64,000 nt of DNA, taken from the NCBI RefSeq assembly GCF_947259545.1, contig NZ_CAMYMK010000011.1:186001-250000 (forward strand), given 5' to 3'. A program made the position numbers and the translations under genes. Numbering within the stretch: position 1 is the stretch's first letter; each line of letters begins with the position of its first letter. This DNA is from an uncultured Marinobacter sp. (GTDB taxonomy: Bacteria > Pseudomonadota > Gammaproteobacteria > Pseudomonadales > Oleiphilaceae). A model generated the notes under the pieces. It made no database searches. It saw only the letters and a program-made list of their open reading frames with translations, and was not told the origin of the DNA. This document shows, piece after piece, positions 18,975-27,284 of the stretch.

Positions 18975-19214
18975 ATGACCGCAGAAGAGCTGATAACGCA
19001 ACTACAAAAGTCCCCGCCGGAGACGCCAGTGCTGGTCGAGGGCTACGAAACCGGATTTGATGAAATTGTCGAGCTCACCCCCGAAGAAGTTGTTCGCTAC
19101 CGGCATGCTCAGGAGTGGGATGGCGAATACCAGGCGCTAGACAGATTCTCCAATCCAGAATCCGGAGTGCTGCAAGCCGCGGTGATCCGGGGACGTAGAG
19201 GCCATCGAAGGTAA
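18975..19214 (+). CDS. Conserved small protein, unknown
   Basis: 79 aa, acidic. It begins MTAEELITQLQ and contains PVLVEGYETGFDEI; I have the impression of a conserved small family often found near toxin-antitoxin or phosphoesterase genes, but no function is assigned. GGGGAG precedes the ATG at a suitable distance. It is four bases upstream of the nucleotidyltransferase gene and probably cotranscribed with it. Confidence 0.65.
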   Translation: MTAEELITQLQKSPPETPVLVEGYETGFDEIVELTPEEVVRYRHAQEWDGEYQALDRFSNPESGVLQAAVIRGRRGHRR

Positions 19215-19218
19215 GGCC

Positions 19219-19689
19219 ATGAAGGATAAGAAATCGTACAGCTTGAGTGACCTGGTGGCACAGTGTGACCCCGACGCGCCCATGCCAGAGACGCTCCGAG
19301 AGTGGGATCAGGCTGCGCCGGTTGGCTTGGAACAGGTCGTTATGGGTGACCAAGTGGATATTCGGGAGGCGGTGCTGGTTTTTGGCGAAAAACTGGCTGG
19401 CCGGTTCGATGCAGTTCAGCTGATCCTGTTTGGTAGCCGGGCCCGTGGTGATTATCACGACGAAAGCGATGCCGATGTAGCCGTTGTTTTGGCCGGACAG
19501 CCTGGGGATTTTGTGGACACCAAGCTGGAGATGGCGGGCCTGGCGTTTGAAGTGCTTTTGGATACCGGCGTGTTGATTCAGGCCTTGCCGGTCTGGGAGC
19601 GTGAATGGGCCAACCCGCAGGGCTACTCCAACCCAGAACTACTCGAAAACATTGTCAGGGACGGCATTGTGCTTTGGCGTGCCGGATAA
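19219..19689 (+). CDS. Nucleotidyltransferase with MazE-like N-terminal tail
   Basis: 156 aa. Residues ~7-40 (SLSDLVAQCDPDAPMPETL and after) match the toxin-binding C-terminal tail of MazE/ChpS-type antitoxins. From about residue 41 a minimal nucleotidyltransferase begins, with the signature GSRARGDYHDESDADVAVVL at ~73-92 (GSxARG plus the Asp pair for metal). The antitoxin's own AbrB DNA-binding domain is absent. An in-frame ATG at the junction (VVMGDQ) could start a separate transferase. No HEPN partner, usual for MNT systems, lies nearby. Either a true fusion or a recombination scar; domains are seen, function is inference. Confidence 0.75.
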   Translation: MKDKKSYSLSDLVAQCDPDAPMPETLREWDQAAPVGLEQVVMGDQVDIREAVLVFGEKLAGRFDAVQLILFGSRARGDYHDESDADVAVVLAGQPGDFVDTKLEMAGLAFEVLLDTGVLIQALPVWEREWANPQGYSNPELLENIVRDGIVLWRAG

Positions 19690-19728
19690 CTGCGCCGCAA
19701 ACCTCGCATACTGATACTGTCGTAAAAA

Positions 19729-20430
19729 TTAACCACCTCGCTGTACTTGCGCCACTCTTTCCAGCACACGATGAGCCGGCATCAACGGCACCTGACCGGT
19801 TCTCGCCAGAACATCAATCCAGATCTGGTTCCCGCGCTGAATGATCTCAGCAGTCCCGATGTGGCCTGACACCACGGCCGTGATACCCGAAATGGTTTGA
19901 TTTTTTCCTTGGGCCCGGTTCCAGGGCCAGGTGCATTCAATGGCAAAACGCTCGGAGAAGGGTGTGTCCTGAACGGTTCGCCAATCATCGAAGGGGCTTT
20001 GAGCATGTACCAGCCCGAGCTGTCCGCTCTCGCACTCCAGCGTCATGGTGAGCGGCAACTGGTAGCGACACTGGGTTGCCAAATTTTTGTAAGAGGTTTC
20101 ATCCAGAGTCGCAGCCCAGCCACCGCCCATCCCCCGGTGCTTGTATCGGTTGCGGTTATCCTCAGCGCCGGCGATAAACATCAGCTCATGGTTACCTATC
20201 ACGCTGTATACCCAGTCGGTGTCCAGAACCCACTCCAGGAGAGCCCGGGATTCTGGGCCACGATCAATGGTGTCTCCCGGCAGAAACAGACGATCAGCCG
20301 CTTTGTTGAATCCAGCACCCGACAACGCGGTTTGCAGAGCCTCGAACTCGCCATGCAGGTCACCACAAACCCAGTCCACCCCGACAGGATTGGTCGCAAA
20401 AAAGCGGTGTGGAGTCAGTCGCATGCTCAT
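19729..20430 (-). CDS. PPP-family serine/threonine phosphatase-like protein
   Basis: 233 aa. Resembles PrpA/PrpB-type bacterial phosphoprotein phosphatases: CGDLHGEF, GDTIDRGPES, GNHELMF, LVHAQ and SGHIGTAE in order, giving all ligands of the dimetal site. The ATG at 20430 has TAGGAG about ten bases upstream. It converges on the nucleotidyltransferase gene (40 bp between stops) and follows a second phosphoesterase on the same strand by 27 bp, so those two are probably cotranscribed. Protein or nucleotide phosphoester substrate; not determinable here. Confidence 0.88.
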   Translation of the reverse strand: MSMRLTPHRFFATNPVGVDWVCGDLHGEFEALQTALSGAGFNKAADRLFLPGDTIDRGPESRALLEWVLDTDWVYSVIGNHELMFIAGAEDNRNRYKHRGMGGGWAATLDETSYKNLATQCRYQLPLTMTLECESGQLGLVHAQSPFDDWRTVQDTPFSERFAIECTWPWNRAQGKNQTISGITAVVSGHIGTAEIIQRGNQIWIDVLARTGQVPLMPAHRVLERVAQVQRGG

Positions 20431-20457
20431 CGAATCGTCACTCCTACGCCTAATCGT

Positions 20458-21255
20458 TCACCCACCGTCAACCTCCGGCAGAACCACCACGACCCGCCCA
20501 TCGACATTCAAAGCCTGACCCTCACCCAGAGAAATCAGCCAGGGCCAGCCCCACCGAGTATGGCCGAACACGGTGAGCCCTTGAAATCCGGTTTCGAGCG
20601 ACAGCGCTACCCCAGGATCACCCCGACGATCCGCCCGTTCCGGGTCGGTTGGGCCTTGATGGAGTAGCAGGATATCCGGGACTTGATCGGTCACCGACTC
20701 TAGTGCGGTCAGGAAATCGTCCTCGGTTCGCCGTTGGTTGCGATTCGGATTGCCCGCGATACCGCTGACGCCACCGATGTTCAGGTTGCCCAACACCCCA
20801 ACCACCTCGCCATCCAGGAGGGTGGTGTTGTCTGGAAGCGCCTCGGGGTACTCCATCTGGTCGTGGTTCCCCAGGACGCCGACAACTTCGGGCGTGACCT
20901 CAGAAAACGCCTGGAACACCTCATCTACCGTTCCAGTACCGCCCCTTTTGTGGCAGTCGGGATAGTCGTACAGGTCGCCGCAAAGAAACACCGCGTCGGG
21001 AGCCGGAATGACACCTTCCCGAGACAATGCCGAAAGTGCCTCAGCCACAGGTACGCCGAGCAGCCGATTCTGACTGCCGGCTTCTCGCCCCTGGAGATCA
21101 GAGGTCAGCACAAGACTCTTCACATGACTCGGAAGGCCGGTGGCATAGGCTCGATAAAACGGCAGGCGATTATGCAGAGGCACACCGGCAGAGCCGCTGG
21201 TGCGGTGCGGCAAGGTGAAAAAGGGGTTCAGGTCGATCCGGGTGATCCTTAGCAT
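20458..21255 (-). CDS. Metallophosphoesterase, third in cluster
   Basis: 265 aa. Calcineurin-like set: SDLQG (with Gln in place of the common His of GDxHG), CGDLYD, GNHDQME, LLHQGPT and FGHTRWGWP. The first ~45 residues precede the catalytic fold and are unrecognised. The odd first motif could lower or change metal binding. It is upstream of the PrpA-like gene in the same direction. Three unrelated-looking phosphoesterases within 3 kb is unusual and suggests a shared process. Confidence 0.82.
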   Translation of the reverse strand: MLRITRIDLNPFFTLPHRTSGSAGVPLHNRLPFYRAYATGLPSHVKSLVLTSDLQGREAGSQNRLLGVPVAEALSALSREGVIPAPDAVFLCGDLYDYPDCHKRGGTGTVDEVFQAFSEVTPEVVGVLGNHDQMEYPEALPDNTTLLDGEVVGVLGNLNIGGVSGIAGNPNRNQRRTEDDFLTALESVTDQVPDILLLHQGPTDPERADRRGDPGVALSLETGFQGLTVFGHTRWGWPWLISLGEGQALNVDGRVVVVLPEVDGG

Positions 21256-21348
21256 GGAAAGCCTCTCGAACTGGCTCCGTATTTCCTACCACTCAAACAA
21301 AAAAGGTGACCAAACTGACCGCCCAAAATCTTGGTCGACGGGGGCTGG

Positions 21349-21726
21349 TTACCCCGCCCGCTTTGCATCAAAGTAGCGTCGAGTTTCCATGAGGTGCTTC
21401 ATGGAGCCTTGCGCCATAAAGTCTAGGGCTGACGCTCCAAGGAAGGGAGGCTCACTGGTTTCCAGTCGAACCCGACGATTGGCGCGTTCGGCCGTTGGAT
21501 ACATGATCCTCAGGGATTCGTAGATGCCCAGGATGTAGCTGATGCGCTCCAGGGTATCCTGCGAGAGCGTTACGTGTGGCAACGTCTCATACTTGGCCAG
21601 CGTGCTCCGGGACACACCGCCGAGCAACTGCATCATCTCTATCTGGGTGCAGTCCCATTCGCGACAGATACCAAAAAAGCCTTTGAGAGCCACATGCCCT
21701 CTAGTTTTTTCGTCATCGAGGGCCAT
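21349..21726 (-). CDS. Xre/MbcA/ParS-type antitoxin-like protein
   Basis: 125 aa. A helix-turn-helix (MMQLLGGVSRSTLAKYETL) is followed by the C-terminal MbcA/ParS toxin-binding domain: ERISYILGIYESLRIMYP, then the region ending FLGASALDFMAQGSMKHLME. These proteins usually neutralise RES-domain toxins encoded immediately downstream. Here the downstream gene is a phosphoesterase 94 bp away and no RES protein is visible, so it is an orphan or pairs with the preceding VapB-tail protein. The ATG overlaps the upstream stop by one base. Confidence 0.85.
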   Translation of the reverse strand: MALDDEKTRGHVALKGFFGICREWDCTQIEMMQLLGGVSRSTLAKYETLPHVTLSQDTLERISYILGIYESLRIMYPTAERANRRVRLETSEPPFLGASALDFMAQGSMKHLMETRRYFDAKRAG

Positions 21727-21965
21727 TATGTTCGTCCATCCTTGGGCTGCTCTCGATCTTCCACAAAGTCGTCACTGACGCCTTCAGAGTCGAACCACTC
21801 GTCCCAAACCGGATCGGTTGGTCGCTCGTAGCCTTTGACTGTCCCCTTTAGGCGTTCCAGAGGTGTAAGCTCCTGAGGGAGCGGCTCGGCCAGCTCGTCA
21901 GCATGGGCGGTGTGGGCATCTAGGCCGTCCAGGAGTTCTTTTTCGGTTGGGCGTTTGGTCTTCAT
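21726..21965 (-). CDS. Small protein with VapB-like C-terminal tail
   Basis: 79 aa, acidic. The C-terminus WDEWFDSEGVSDDFVEDREQ resembles the toxin-wrapping tail of VapB antitoxins. The N-terminus is not the usual AbrB swapped-hairpin domain but an unrelated helical segment (EKELLDGLDAHTAHADELA). It overlaps the Xre/MbcA gene by one base, so the pair is expressed together. No VapC is adjacent. Likely an antitoxin-derived protein; activity unknown. Confidence 0.7.
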   Translation of the reverse strand: MKTKRPTEKELLDGLDAHTAHADELAEPLPQELTPLERLKGTVKGYERPTDPVWDEWFDSEGVSDDFVEDREQPKDGRT

Positions 21966-21981
21966 GGCACACTCTCCGCAA

Positions 21982-22335
21982 TCACAAGCAGGCCAACTCC
22001 GGGGCAGTGGGCTGCAGATAGTATGACTTTACCACCCGAACGAAGCGAGCTACATAGCCGCACTCGCCCAGTGGGGGCAGCCATTCGTCGGGGCCTTTGG
22101 CTCCCTTGCTCAGGCTCGCCTTGACCGGCAAAAGATTAACCGGATCATTGGCTATGGACCGGCGCTTCTGGCCAAGCCATTCTCTGGCTCCGCGATCCCA
22201 AACCCAGGCCAGCGGCACAACATGTTTTGTGCCCTCAAGGAACAAGCTTTTGGTACACGGTATGGTCGCAAAGCGAACATTCAGGCGGATAGACCAGCAC
22301 TCACCTTTGGAGAAATTCAGCCTCTTTTTTGGCAT
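21982..22335 (-). pseudogene. DUF1524 HNH endonuclease remnant
   Basis: The frame from ATG 22335 encodes 117 aa whose last ~85 residues match the HNH DUF1524 family: KHVVPLAW, WDRGAREWL, SIANDPVNLLPVKA and KGPDEWLPP, then a short tail. The family's N-terminal part, with the conserved Asp before the His, is missing. Upstream of the match the frame reads through a 20 bp repeat (22264-22283) found elsewhere in the window, so the 5' part of the gene appears to have been lost at that repeat. The longer open frame up to 22782 is antisense to the antiporter and not real. Confidence 0.7.
22264..22283 (+). repeat. 20 bp junction repeat, copy 1
   Basis: GGTCGCAAAGCGAACATTCA. It lies exactly where the HNH remnant loses homology on its 5' side. 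Identical to copy 2 at 19 of 20 and to copy 3 at 19 of 20 positions. Confidence 0.75.
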
Positions 22336-22543
22336 GTCCGCAGTAATGGGGTAGAACCCATGATCTAACCTGAAAGTATCAGTTTTGCCGTTGCCAACTA
22401 CAGTGCTGTTTTCGTCGTTATTCCGGCGCCCGGTATACGAGCGGGCTGAACAGACACGGCAACAGCTTTTGTGTAAGGTAACCGACGATTGGACACAGAA
22501 CGAGCCGTGATTAAGCCCCCAGTAATATAAGTGGTCGATCAAA

Positions 22544-23491
22544 TTGCTAGCCAACCTTGTGTATATCGCGTTCGCACTTGTCCTCCTTTTCGTTGGGGCA
22601 GAGGGCCTTGTCAGGGGCAGTTCATCACTGGCACTGCGGGCGGGTCTCAATCGCCTGATGGTGGGCTTGACCATCGTTGCATTTGGAACCAGCTCACCGG
22701 AACTGGTGGTAAGCGTGGAAGCTGCGCTTTCCAACCAGGGAGATATCTCGGTGGGCAATGTGGTGGGCTCAAATATTTTCAATATTGCTGTGATTCTTGG
22801 AATAACAGCATTGGTGTGCCCTATTCCGGTTCACCGCCAGGTTATCAAGATAGACGCTCCTGTCGCCCTGGGAGTCGCCCTCCTGTTGGTTTTGCTACTA
22901 CTGAACCAAACTCTCAGCCGCCTTGAGGGCGTGCTTCTGTTTTCAGGAATTGTCGCCTACACATGGATGAGCGTCATTTTGGCCCGCAGAGAACCTCCCC
23001 CCGCCAGTGCGGATGAGGAAAACATTCTGGCAGTCAATACATCACGTCATTGGTGTGTCGATATTGCTCTGATCCTGGTTGGGCTGGCGATTCTTGTGGC
23101 TGGCTCCCGCCTACTGGTTGAGAATTCTGTGGCATTGGCGGTCAGTTTCGGAATCAGTGAAGCGGTGATCGGTCTGACGATTGTCGCGGCGGGGACCAGC
23201 ATGCCGGAATTGGCAACCTCGCTGGTTGCAGCTTTCCGAAAGCAGCCTGACATCGCAATAGGCAATATCGTTGGCTCCAATATATTCAACGTCCTTGGAA
23301 TACTGGGGGTGGCGTCGATTGTTTCGCCTATAGAAGCACCCGGGATTTCGACTCTGGATTACGGAGTGATGATTCTCTTTACGGTTTTGCTGATCCCGCT
23401 TCTGTATACAGGGCGCATGCTGCACCGGGTAGAGGGTGCTGTGCTGCTGGCGCTGTATTTCGGTTATCTTTTTCTCCTCTGGCCCGACTGA
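22544..23491 (+). CDS. Calcium/sodium antiporter family membrane protein
   Basis: 315 aa, about ten membrane helices. The two inverted alpha-repeats of the CaCA superfamily (YrbG type) are plain: GTSSPELVVS with GNVVGSNIFN in the first half, and GTSMPELATS with GNIVGSNIFN in the second. It exchanges cations across the inner membrane. The first possible start is TTG 22544, with no good ribosome site visible, so the true start or promoter may have been altered by the rearrangement seen just upstream. It stands alone between a nuclease remnant and an IS66 remnant. Confidence 0.9.
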   Translation: MLANLVYIAFALVLLFVGAEGLVRGSSSLALRAGLNRLMVGLTIVAFGTSSPELVVSVEAALSNQGDISVGNVVGSNIFNIAVILGITALVCPIPVHRQVIKIDAPVALGVALLLVLLLLNQTLSRLEGVLLFSGIVAYTWMSVILARREPPPASADEENILAVNTSRHWCVDIALILVGLAILVAGSRLLVENSVALAVSFGISEAVIGLTIVAAGTSMPELATSLVAAFRKQPDIAIGNIVGSNIFNVLGILGVASIVSPIEAPGISTLDYGVMILFTVLLIPLLYTGRMLHRVEGAVLLALYFGYLFLLWPD

Positions 23492-23778
23492 TGGCCGAAC
23501 AGGTGACTACGGATCGACGGCATGCCTAAAACAAGTTGAATCGCGTCACGGTGGACTTTCATTGGAGCTGAGCGTGTAAATCAGTTTTATCCACAGCAGG
23601 ATAAGCCAGCCCCGGTGACCATCTACCTCTTAGAGTACGATCTTGCTGAAAAATCGTTCAATCCACTTTAACCGGGTCGTCGGCAAGGGAAAGTCGGCCC
23701 CGACTGAGCAATGGGAATATTGAGTTATTAAAAGGTGCGAGCCCTCGGCCTACATTTAAGGAGATAGAGAAGACCGGC
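23492..23778. other. Gene-free stretch before IS66 remnant
   Basis: No credible coding frame. Ends at copy 2 of the 20 bp junction repeat. Nothing else recognised. Confidence 0.4.
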
Positions 23779-23798
23779 GGTCGCAAAGCGGACATTCA
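23779..23798 (+). repeat. 20 bp junction repeat, copy 2
   Basis: GGTCGCAAAGCGGACATTCA, differing from copy 1 at one base. It lies a few bases before the point where homology to an IS66 transposase begins. Confidence 0.75.
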
Positions 23799-23814
23799 AT
23801 CATATTGGAGCAGA

Positions 23815-24076
23815 TTCACTTTTTGGCTTTCTTTCTAGTAGTCAGCGTGCTGCTGCTGTTATGACACTGATCCAGCCAGCAAAGCTGAACGGGCATGATC
23901 CCTATGCCTACCTGAAGGGTGTGCTGACTCGACTGCCGACGCAGAAGAACACTGCCATCGTCGAGCTATTGCCCCACAACTGGAAGCCGACTATTTCCGA
24001 CAAGGTATGGTGGCTTGACGCTGACGCTACTCCATCCTCCAACCCTGCCAGGCAACTTCTTCAACCGGCCACATAA
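23815..24076 (+). pseudogene. IS66-family transposase, C-terminal remnant
   Basis: In frame through QRAAAVMTLIQPAKLNGHDP and then YAYLKGVLTRLPTQ and ELLPHNWKP, which is the C-terminal end of the IS66 TnpC transposase (DDE_Tnp_IS66_C). The catalytic DDE core and the accessory TnpA/TnpB genes are absent. The last ~20 codons after HNWKP are not IS66-like. The remnant records an old insertion; it cannot transpose by itself. Confidence 0.85.
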
Positions 24077-24135
24077 ACTCGTTGACTTCGGTTAGTCCGC
24101 GTTTCAAGATTCATTCGACATTTTGAGATAGCAGC

Positions 24136-24522
24136 ATGACCAACGACAATCACCCTCTCCCTCGCGGACGGTTCCAAGTGCCTCTTGTAGTGCTTTCACT
24201 ACTGGCATTGCTGCTTGTCTTTATCTCCTCAATTACCCACCAGCAAGCCTCAGCTACTAAGGCCAACCATGGTTTTATCGGAACCGTGGATCATCTGGTT
24301 GTTGCGAGTCATAACGAGTCCATCAGGGTACTAGGTGGCAATTCTGAGAACGATGCCGCAGTGGGTGGTGATCCGGACCTTTCCGACTGGTGGCCTGCCA
24401 GTCCGATGGTGCTAGGCGTCGGTCTTTGCCGCAGTAACTGCATCATCACCGCAGGAGCGGGACATCCCCCTGCATCTCCTCGTTTTTTAATCCCGCTTCT
24501 TCGCGCACCCCCTCTGGCGTAG
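24136..24522 (+). CDS. Possible small membrane protein, doubtful
   Basis: 128 aa frame. Residues ~14-34 (VPLVVLSLLALLLVFISSI) form one convincing membrane helix with a basic residue before it, so an N-terminal anchor is plausible. The rest is low in similarity to anything I know, and the C-terminal third is Pro/Ala/Leu-rich and looks non-coding. It lies 72 bp before secDF. It may be a degraded gene. Confidence 0.35.
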   Translation: MTNDNHPLPRGRFQVPLVVLSLLALLLVFISSITHQQASATKANHGFIGTVDHLVVASHNESIRVLGGNSENDAAVGGDPDLSDWWPASPMVLGVGLCRSNCIITAGAGHPPASPRFLIPLLRAPPLA

Positions 24523-24593
24523 TCCTCCGCTTTATCATGGCTGTGCATCTGGGCAGTCATACCGGTTAGTGAAGTTTTCTTCGAGGATTACCC

Positions 24594-27116
24594 ATGAAAT
24601 CGTTGCATACACGGGCCGTCGTTTACGGCCTGGTGATTGTGCTCGGGTTGTTGAGTGCGTTGCCGAACCTTCTTTCCCCTACAATGTCCGGGAAGCTCCC
24701 GGATTGGTACCAGCAGAATACGGTCTCCCTGGGGCTTGACCTTCAAGGTGGCTCACACCTGCTTCTGGAAGCGGATATCCAGGAACTGTTTGCCAGCGAG
24801 CACGAAGCGATGGCCGGCGAGTTGACCAACTCCCTGCGTGAAGCGGACATTCGATACGGGCGCATCCAGATGACTGATAGAGGCATCGAGCTACCGGTGC
24901 GCCAGCCCGAACGGGTGTCTGAAGCAGCCAGCCTTGCTCGAAAACTGGCAACGGATACTCCGGATGGCACGCGTCGGTTCGACGTTGATATCAACGGCGG
25001 ACGGCTGGTGCTGACGCTGACCGAGTCCTGGCGTGCAGGTATTTCCCGAGATGCGGTGGAGCGAAGCCTGGAGGTAGTCAGACGGCGACTGGATGAAACC
25101 GGACTGGTGGAGCCCAGCATCACTCGCCAGGGTAGTGACGGCATTCTGGTACAAATGCCGGGCGTCGCCGACCCGAGCGAGATTCGTGAATTGCTCGGTA
25201 CCACCGCGAAAATGACGTTTCACTGGGCAGCCCGGGCAACGGCGGAGGAAGATATCGCAACCATTATTCTGCCGGGTGCCTACGAAGACAGAGACTACAA
25301 ACTGGAAGAACGGGTTGCCATAGCAGGCGAGCACATCCGTGACGCACGCATGGCTTTCAATCCGGATACCAACGAGCCGGTGGTCAATTTCAAACTGGAT
25401 GACAAGGGTGCCCGGCTGTTTGGGGATATGACCCGGAACAACATTGGCCGGCCCCTAGCCATTGTACTGGATGGTGAAGTGATTACAGCGCCGGTAATCC
25501 GCAGCGCCATTGGCGCTAGTGGAGAGATCAGCGGTGGATTTACCACAACAGAAGCCAGTAACCTGGCTCTGCTACTGCGAGCTGGTGCCTTGCCCGTGCC
25601 CCTGTATGTGGTCGAGGAACGTACCGTGGGCCCTGACTTGGGCAGTGACGCCATCGCCATGGGGCTGACCACCGGTTTGCTGGGCGCAGCCATGGTGATT
25701 GCCTTCATGATCGGGCTTTATGGACGTTGGGGACTAATTGCCTGTGTCGGGTTGACGGTGAATATTGGGCTGGTGTTCGGGATATTGAGCTTGCTGGGGG
25801 CTACCCTGACTCTGCCAGGTATTGCTGGAATTATCCTCACCATTGGCATGGCGGTGGATGCCAATATTCTGATTAACGAGCGTATCCGTGAAGAATCCCG
25901 CCAGGGCAAGCCTGCCTGGATGGCCCTCCGAGAGGGGTTCGGCAAGGCCTACAGAACGATTCTGGATTCCAACTTCACGACACTGATCGCGGTCAGCCTG
26001 TTGTTCCTGTTTGGCAGCGGGCCGGTCCGGGGCTTTGCCGTCACAATCGGCATAGGCCTGGTAACGTCGTTGTTTACGGCAATAGCGGTCACCCGCCTGA
26101 TCATGGAGTGGCGCATCCGGGGCCGTGCACGGGAACCGTTAGTGATTTCTGGCATAGCCCTGCTTGACCGCCTGAGTGAGCGGGGCGTGAACTTCATGCG
26201 CGGTCGCGTGATCGGTCTCATGGTATCGGCGGTGTTCTCCATTGCGGCAATCGCTCTGTTTGTGCAGCCGGGACTGAAATACGGCGTCGATTTTACCGGC
26301 GGTACGGTAGTGGAGGTACAGGCCCAGGGAGTCACTGTTGATAAGTTGAGAACCACGCTTCAGGCGAAAGACCTAGAGGACGCCGCCATTCAGGAAGCAG
26401 GCGCGGATGGGCGCTTCCTTATTCGCCTGCCAGCAGAGCAAGGAGTACCGGGGGCGACCGCGGAGCAAGTGGCATTGCTCAAAACCGCTGTTACCTCTGT
26501 CGAGCCAACGGCGGAATTCCCGAAAGTGGATATGGTAGGGCCTAAAGTCAGCGGTGGCTTTAGTGATGCCACCATTCTGGCTATTCTGTTGGCCGGTGTT
26601 GGTATGTTGGCGTACCTATGGTTCCGATTCGAGTCCCATTTCGCCTGGGCCGCCACACTGACCATTGCGCTGGATCTCACCAAAACCATCGGTTTCTTCG
26701 CCCTCGCCGGCGTGGAGTTCAACCTGACGGCAGTTGCGGCACTGCTCGCGCTTATGGGATATTCGGTCAACGATAAGGTGGTAGTGTTTGACCGCATCCG
26801 GGAAAACATCCGCAAGACGCCGGACCGCCCCATGCTGGAACTGCTGAACGATAGTATTTCATCGACGCTTACCCGCACTGTGTTTACCTCGGTAACGACC
26901 TTTCTGGCGCTGCTACCCATGGGCATTGCGGGTGGAGCCGCCGTTGCGAGTTTTGCCTTGCCCATGCTGTTCGGAATTGTAATTGGCACCAGCTCCTCGG
27001 TCTTTATCGCGTCGCCAATCCTTTATTATCTGGGGCAGCGACGGTCGAGGAAAGGGCTTGCTCAGTTGCGGCCGACTGCCGAGGAAATTCGCAAGGAACT
27101 GGAACTCATACCCTAG
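24594..27116 (+). CDS. secDF: Fused SecD-SecF protein translocase subunit
   Basis: 840 aa. The first half is SecD: LGLDLQGGSHLLLEAD near residue 47, a long periplasmic P1 region, then six membrane helices. The second half is SecF, opening with GVDFTGGTVVEV after a membrane helix and containing the GYSVNDKVVVFDRIRE motif. SecDF uses the proton gradient to pull exported proteins through SecYEG. Gammaproteobacteria normally encode separate secD and secF beside yajC; a fused copy alone among mobile remnants is probably an additional, acquired version. A GAGG site precedes the ATG. Confidence 0.93.
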   Translation: MKSLHTRAVVYGLVIVLGLLSALPNLLSPTMSGKLPDWYQQNTVSLGLDLQGGSHLLLEADIQELFASEHEAMAGELTNSLREADIRYGRIQMTDRGIELPVRQPERVSEAASLARKLATDTPDGTRRFDVDINGGRLVLTLTESWRAGISRDAVERSLEVVRRRLDETGLVEPSITRQGSDGILVQMPGVADPSEIRELLGTTAKMTFHWAARATAEEDIATIILPGAYEDRDYKLEERVAIAGEHIRDARMAFNPDTNEPVVNFKLDDKGARLFGDMTRNNIGRPLAIVLDGEVITAPVIRSAIGASGEISGGFTTTEASNLALLLRAGALPVPLYVVEERTVGPDLGSDAIAMGLTTGLLGAAMVIAFMIGLYGRWGLIACVGLTVNIGLVFGILSLLGATLTLPGIAGIILTIGMAVDANILINERIREESRQGKPAWMALREGFGKAYRTILDSNFTTLIAVSLLFLFGSGPVRGFAVTIGIGLVTSLFTAIAVTRLIMEWRIRGRAREPLVISGIALLDRLSERGVNFMRGRVIGLMVSAVFSIAAIALFVQPGLKYGVDFTGGTVVEVQAQGVTVDKLRTTLQAKDLEDAAIQEAGADGRFLIRLPAEQGVPGATAEQVALLKTAVTSVEPTAEFPKVDMVGPKVSGGFSDATILAILLAGVGMLAYLWFRFESHFAWAATLTIALDLTKTIGFFALAGVEFNLTAVAALLALMGYSVNDKVVVFDRIRENIRKTPDRPMLELLNDSISSTLTRTVFTSVTTFLALLPMGIAGGAAVASFALPMLFGIVIGTSSSVFIASPILYYLGQRRSRKGLAQLRPTAEEIRKELELIP

Positions 27117-27161
27117 GGAGGTTACTGATGCCAGGGCAGACGCGTTTACAAAGGGGGATGA

Positions 27162-27210
27162 TGAATGTTCGCCATTGTTTAGGTGCCCCTGGTCGCAAAG
27201 CGAACGTTCA
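27162..27210. repeat. Junction repeat copy 3 with its inverted arm
   Basis: GGTCGCAAAGCGAACGTTCA at 27191-27210 is the third copy of the 20 bp repeat. Its last 11 bases pair with TGAATGTTCGC at 27162-27172 (one G-T), forming an 11 bp stem with a 27 nt loop. It lies between secDF and the EAL remnant. A left-arm-like copy recurs at 57431-57450 (17 of 20 matching). Confidence 0.65.
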
Positions 27211-27284
27211 GATGGTGCGATAACGCCGGCGCACACTAAGCGTTCGGTGATCCCAAATTGATTCGATGACCACCATCGGGCCAA

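Noticed and set aside
19897-20667. 256 aa plus-strand frame over the phosphatase genes
   Set aside because: Shadow of two well-supported genes; no motif.
22336-22782. Upstream extension of the 266 aa minus-strand frame
   Set aside because: Antisense to the antiporter gene; only the last ~85 residues show family motifs.
27162-27210. Integron attC site
   Set aside because: No proper core GTTRRRY site paired with an inverse core and no integron integrase nearby.
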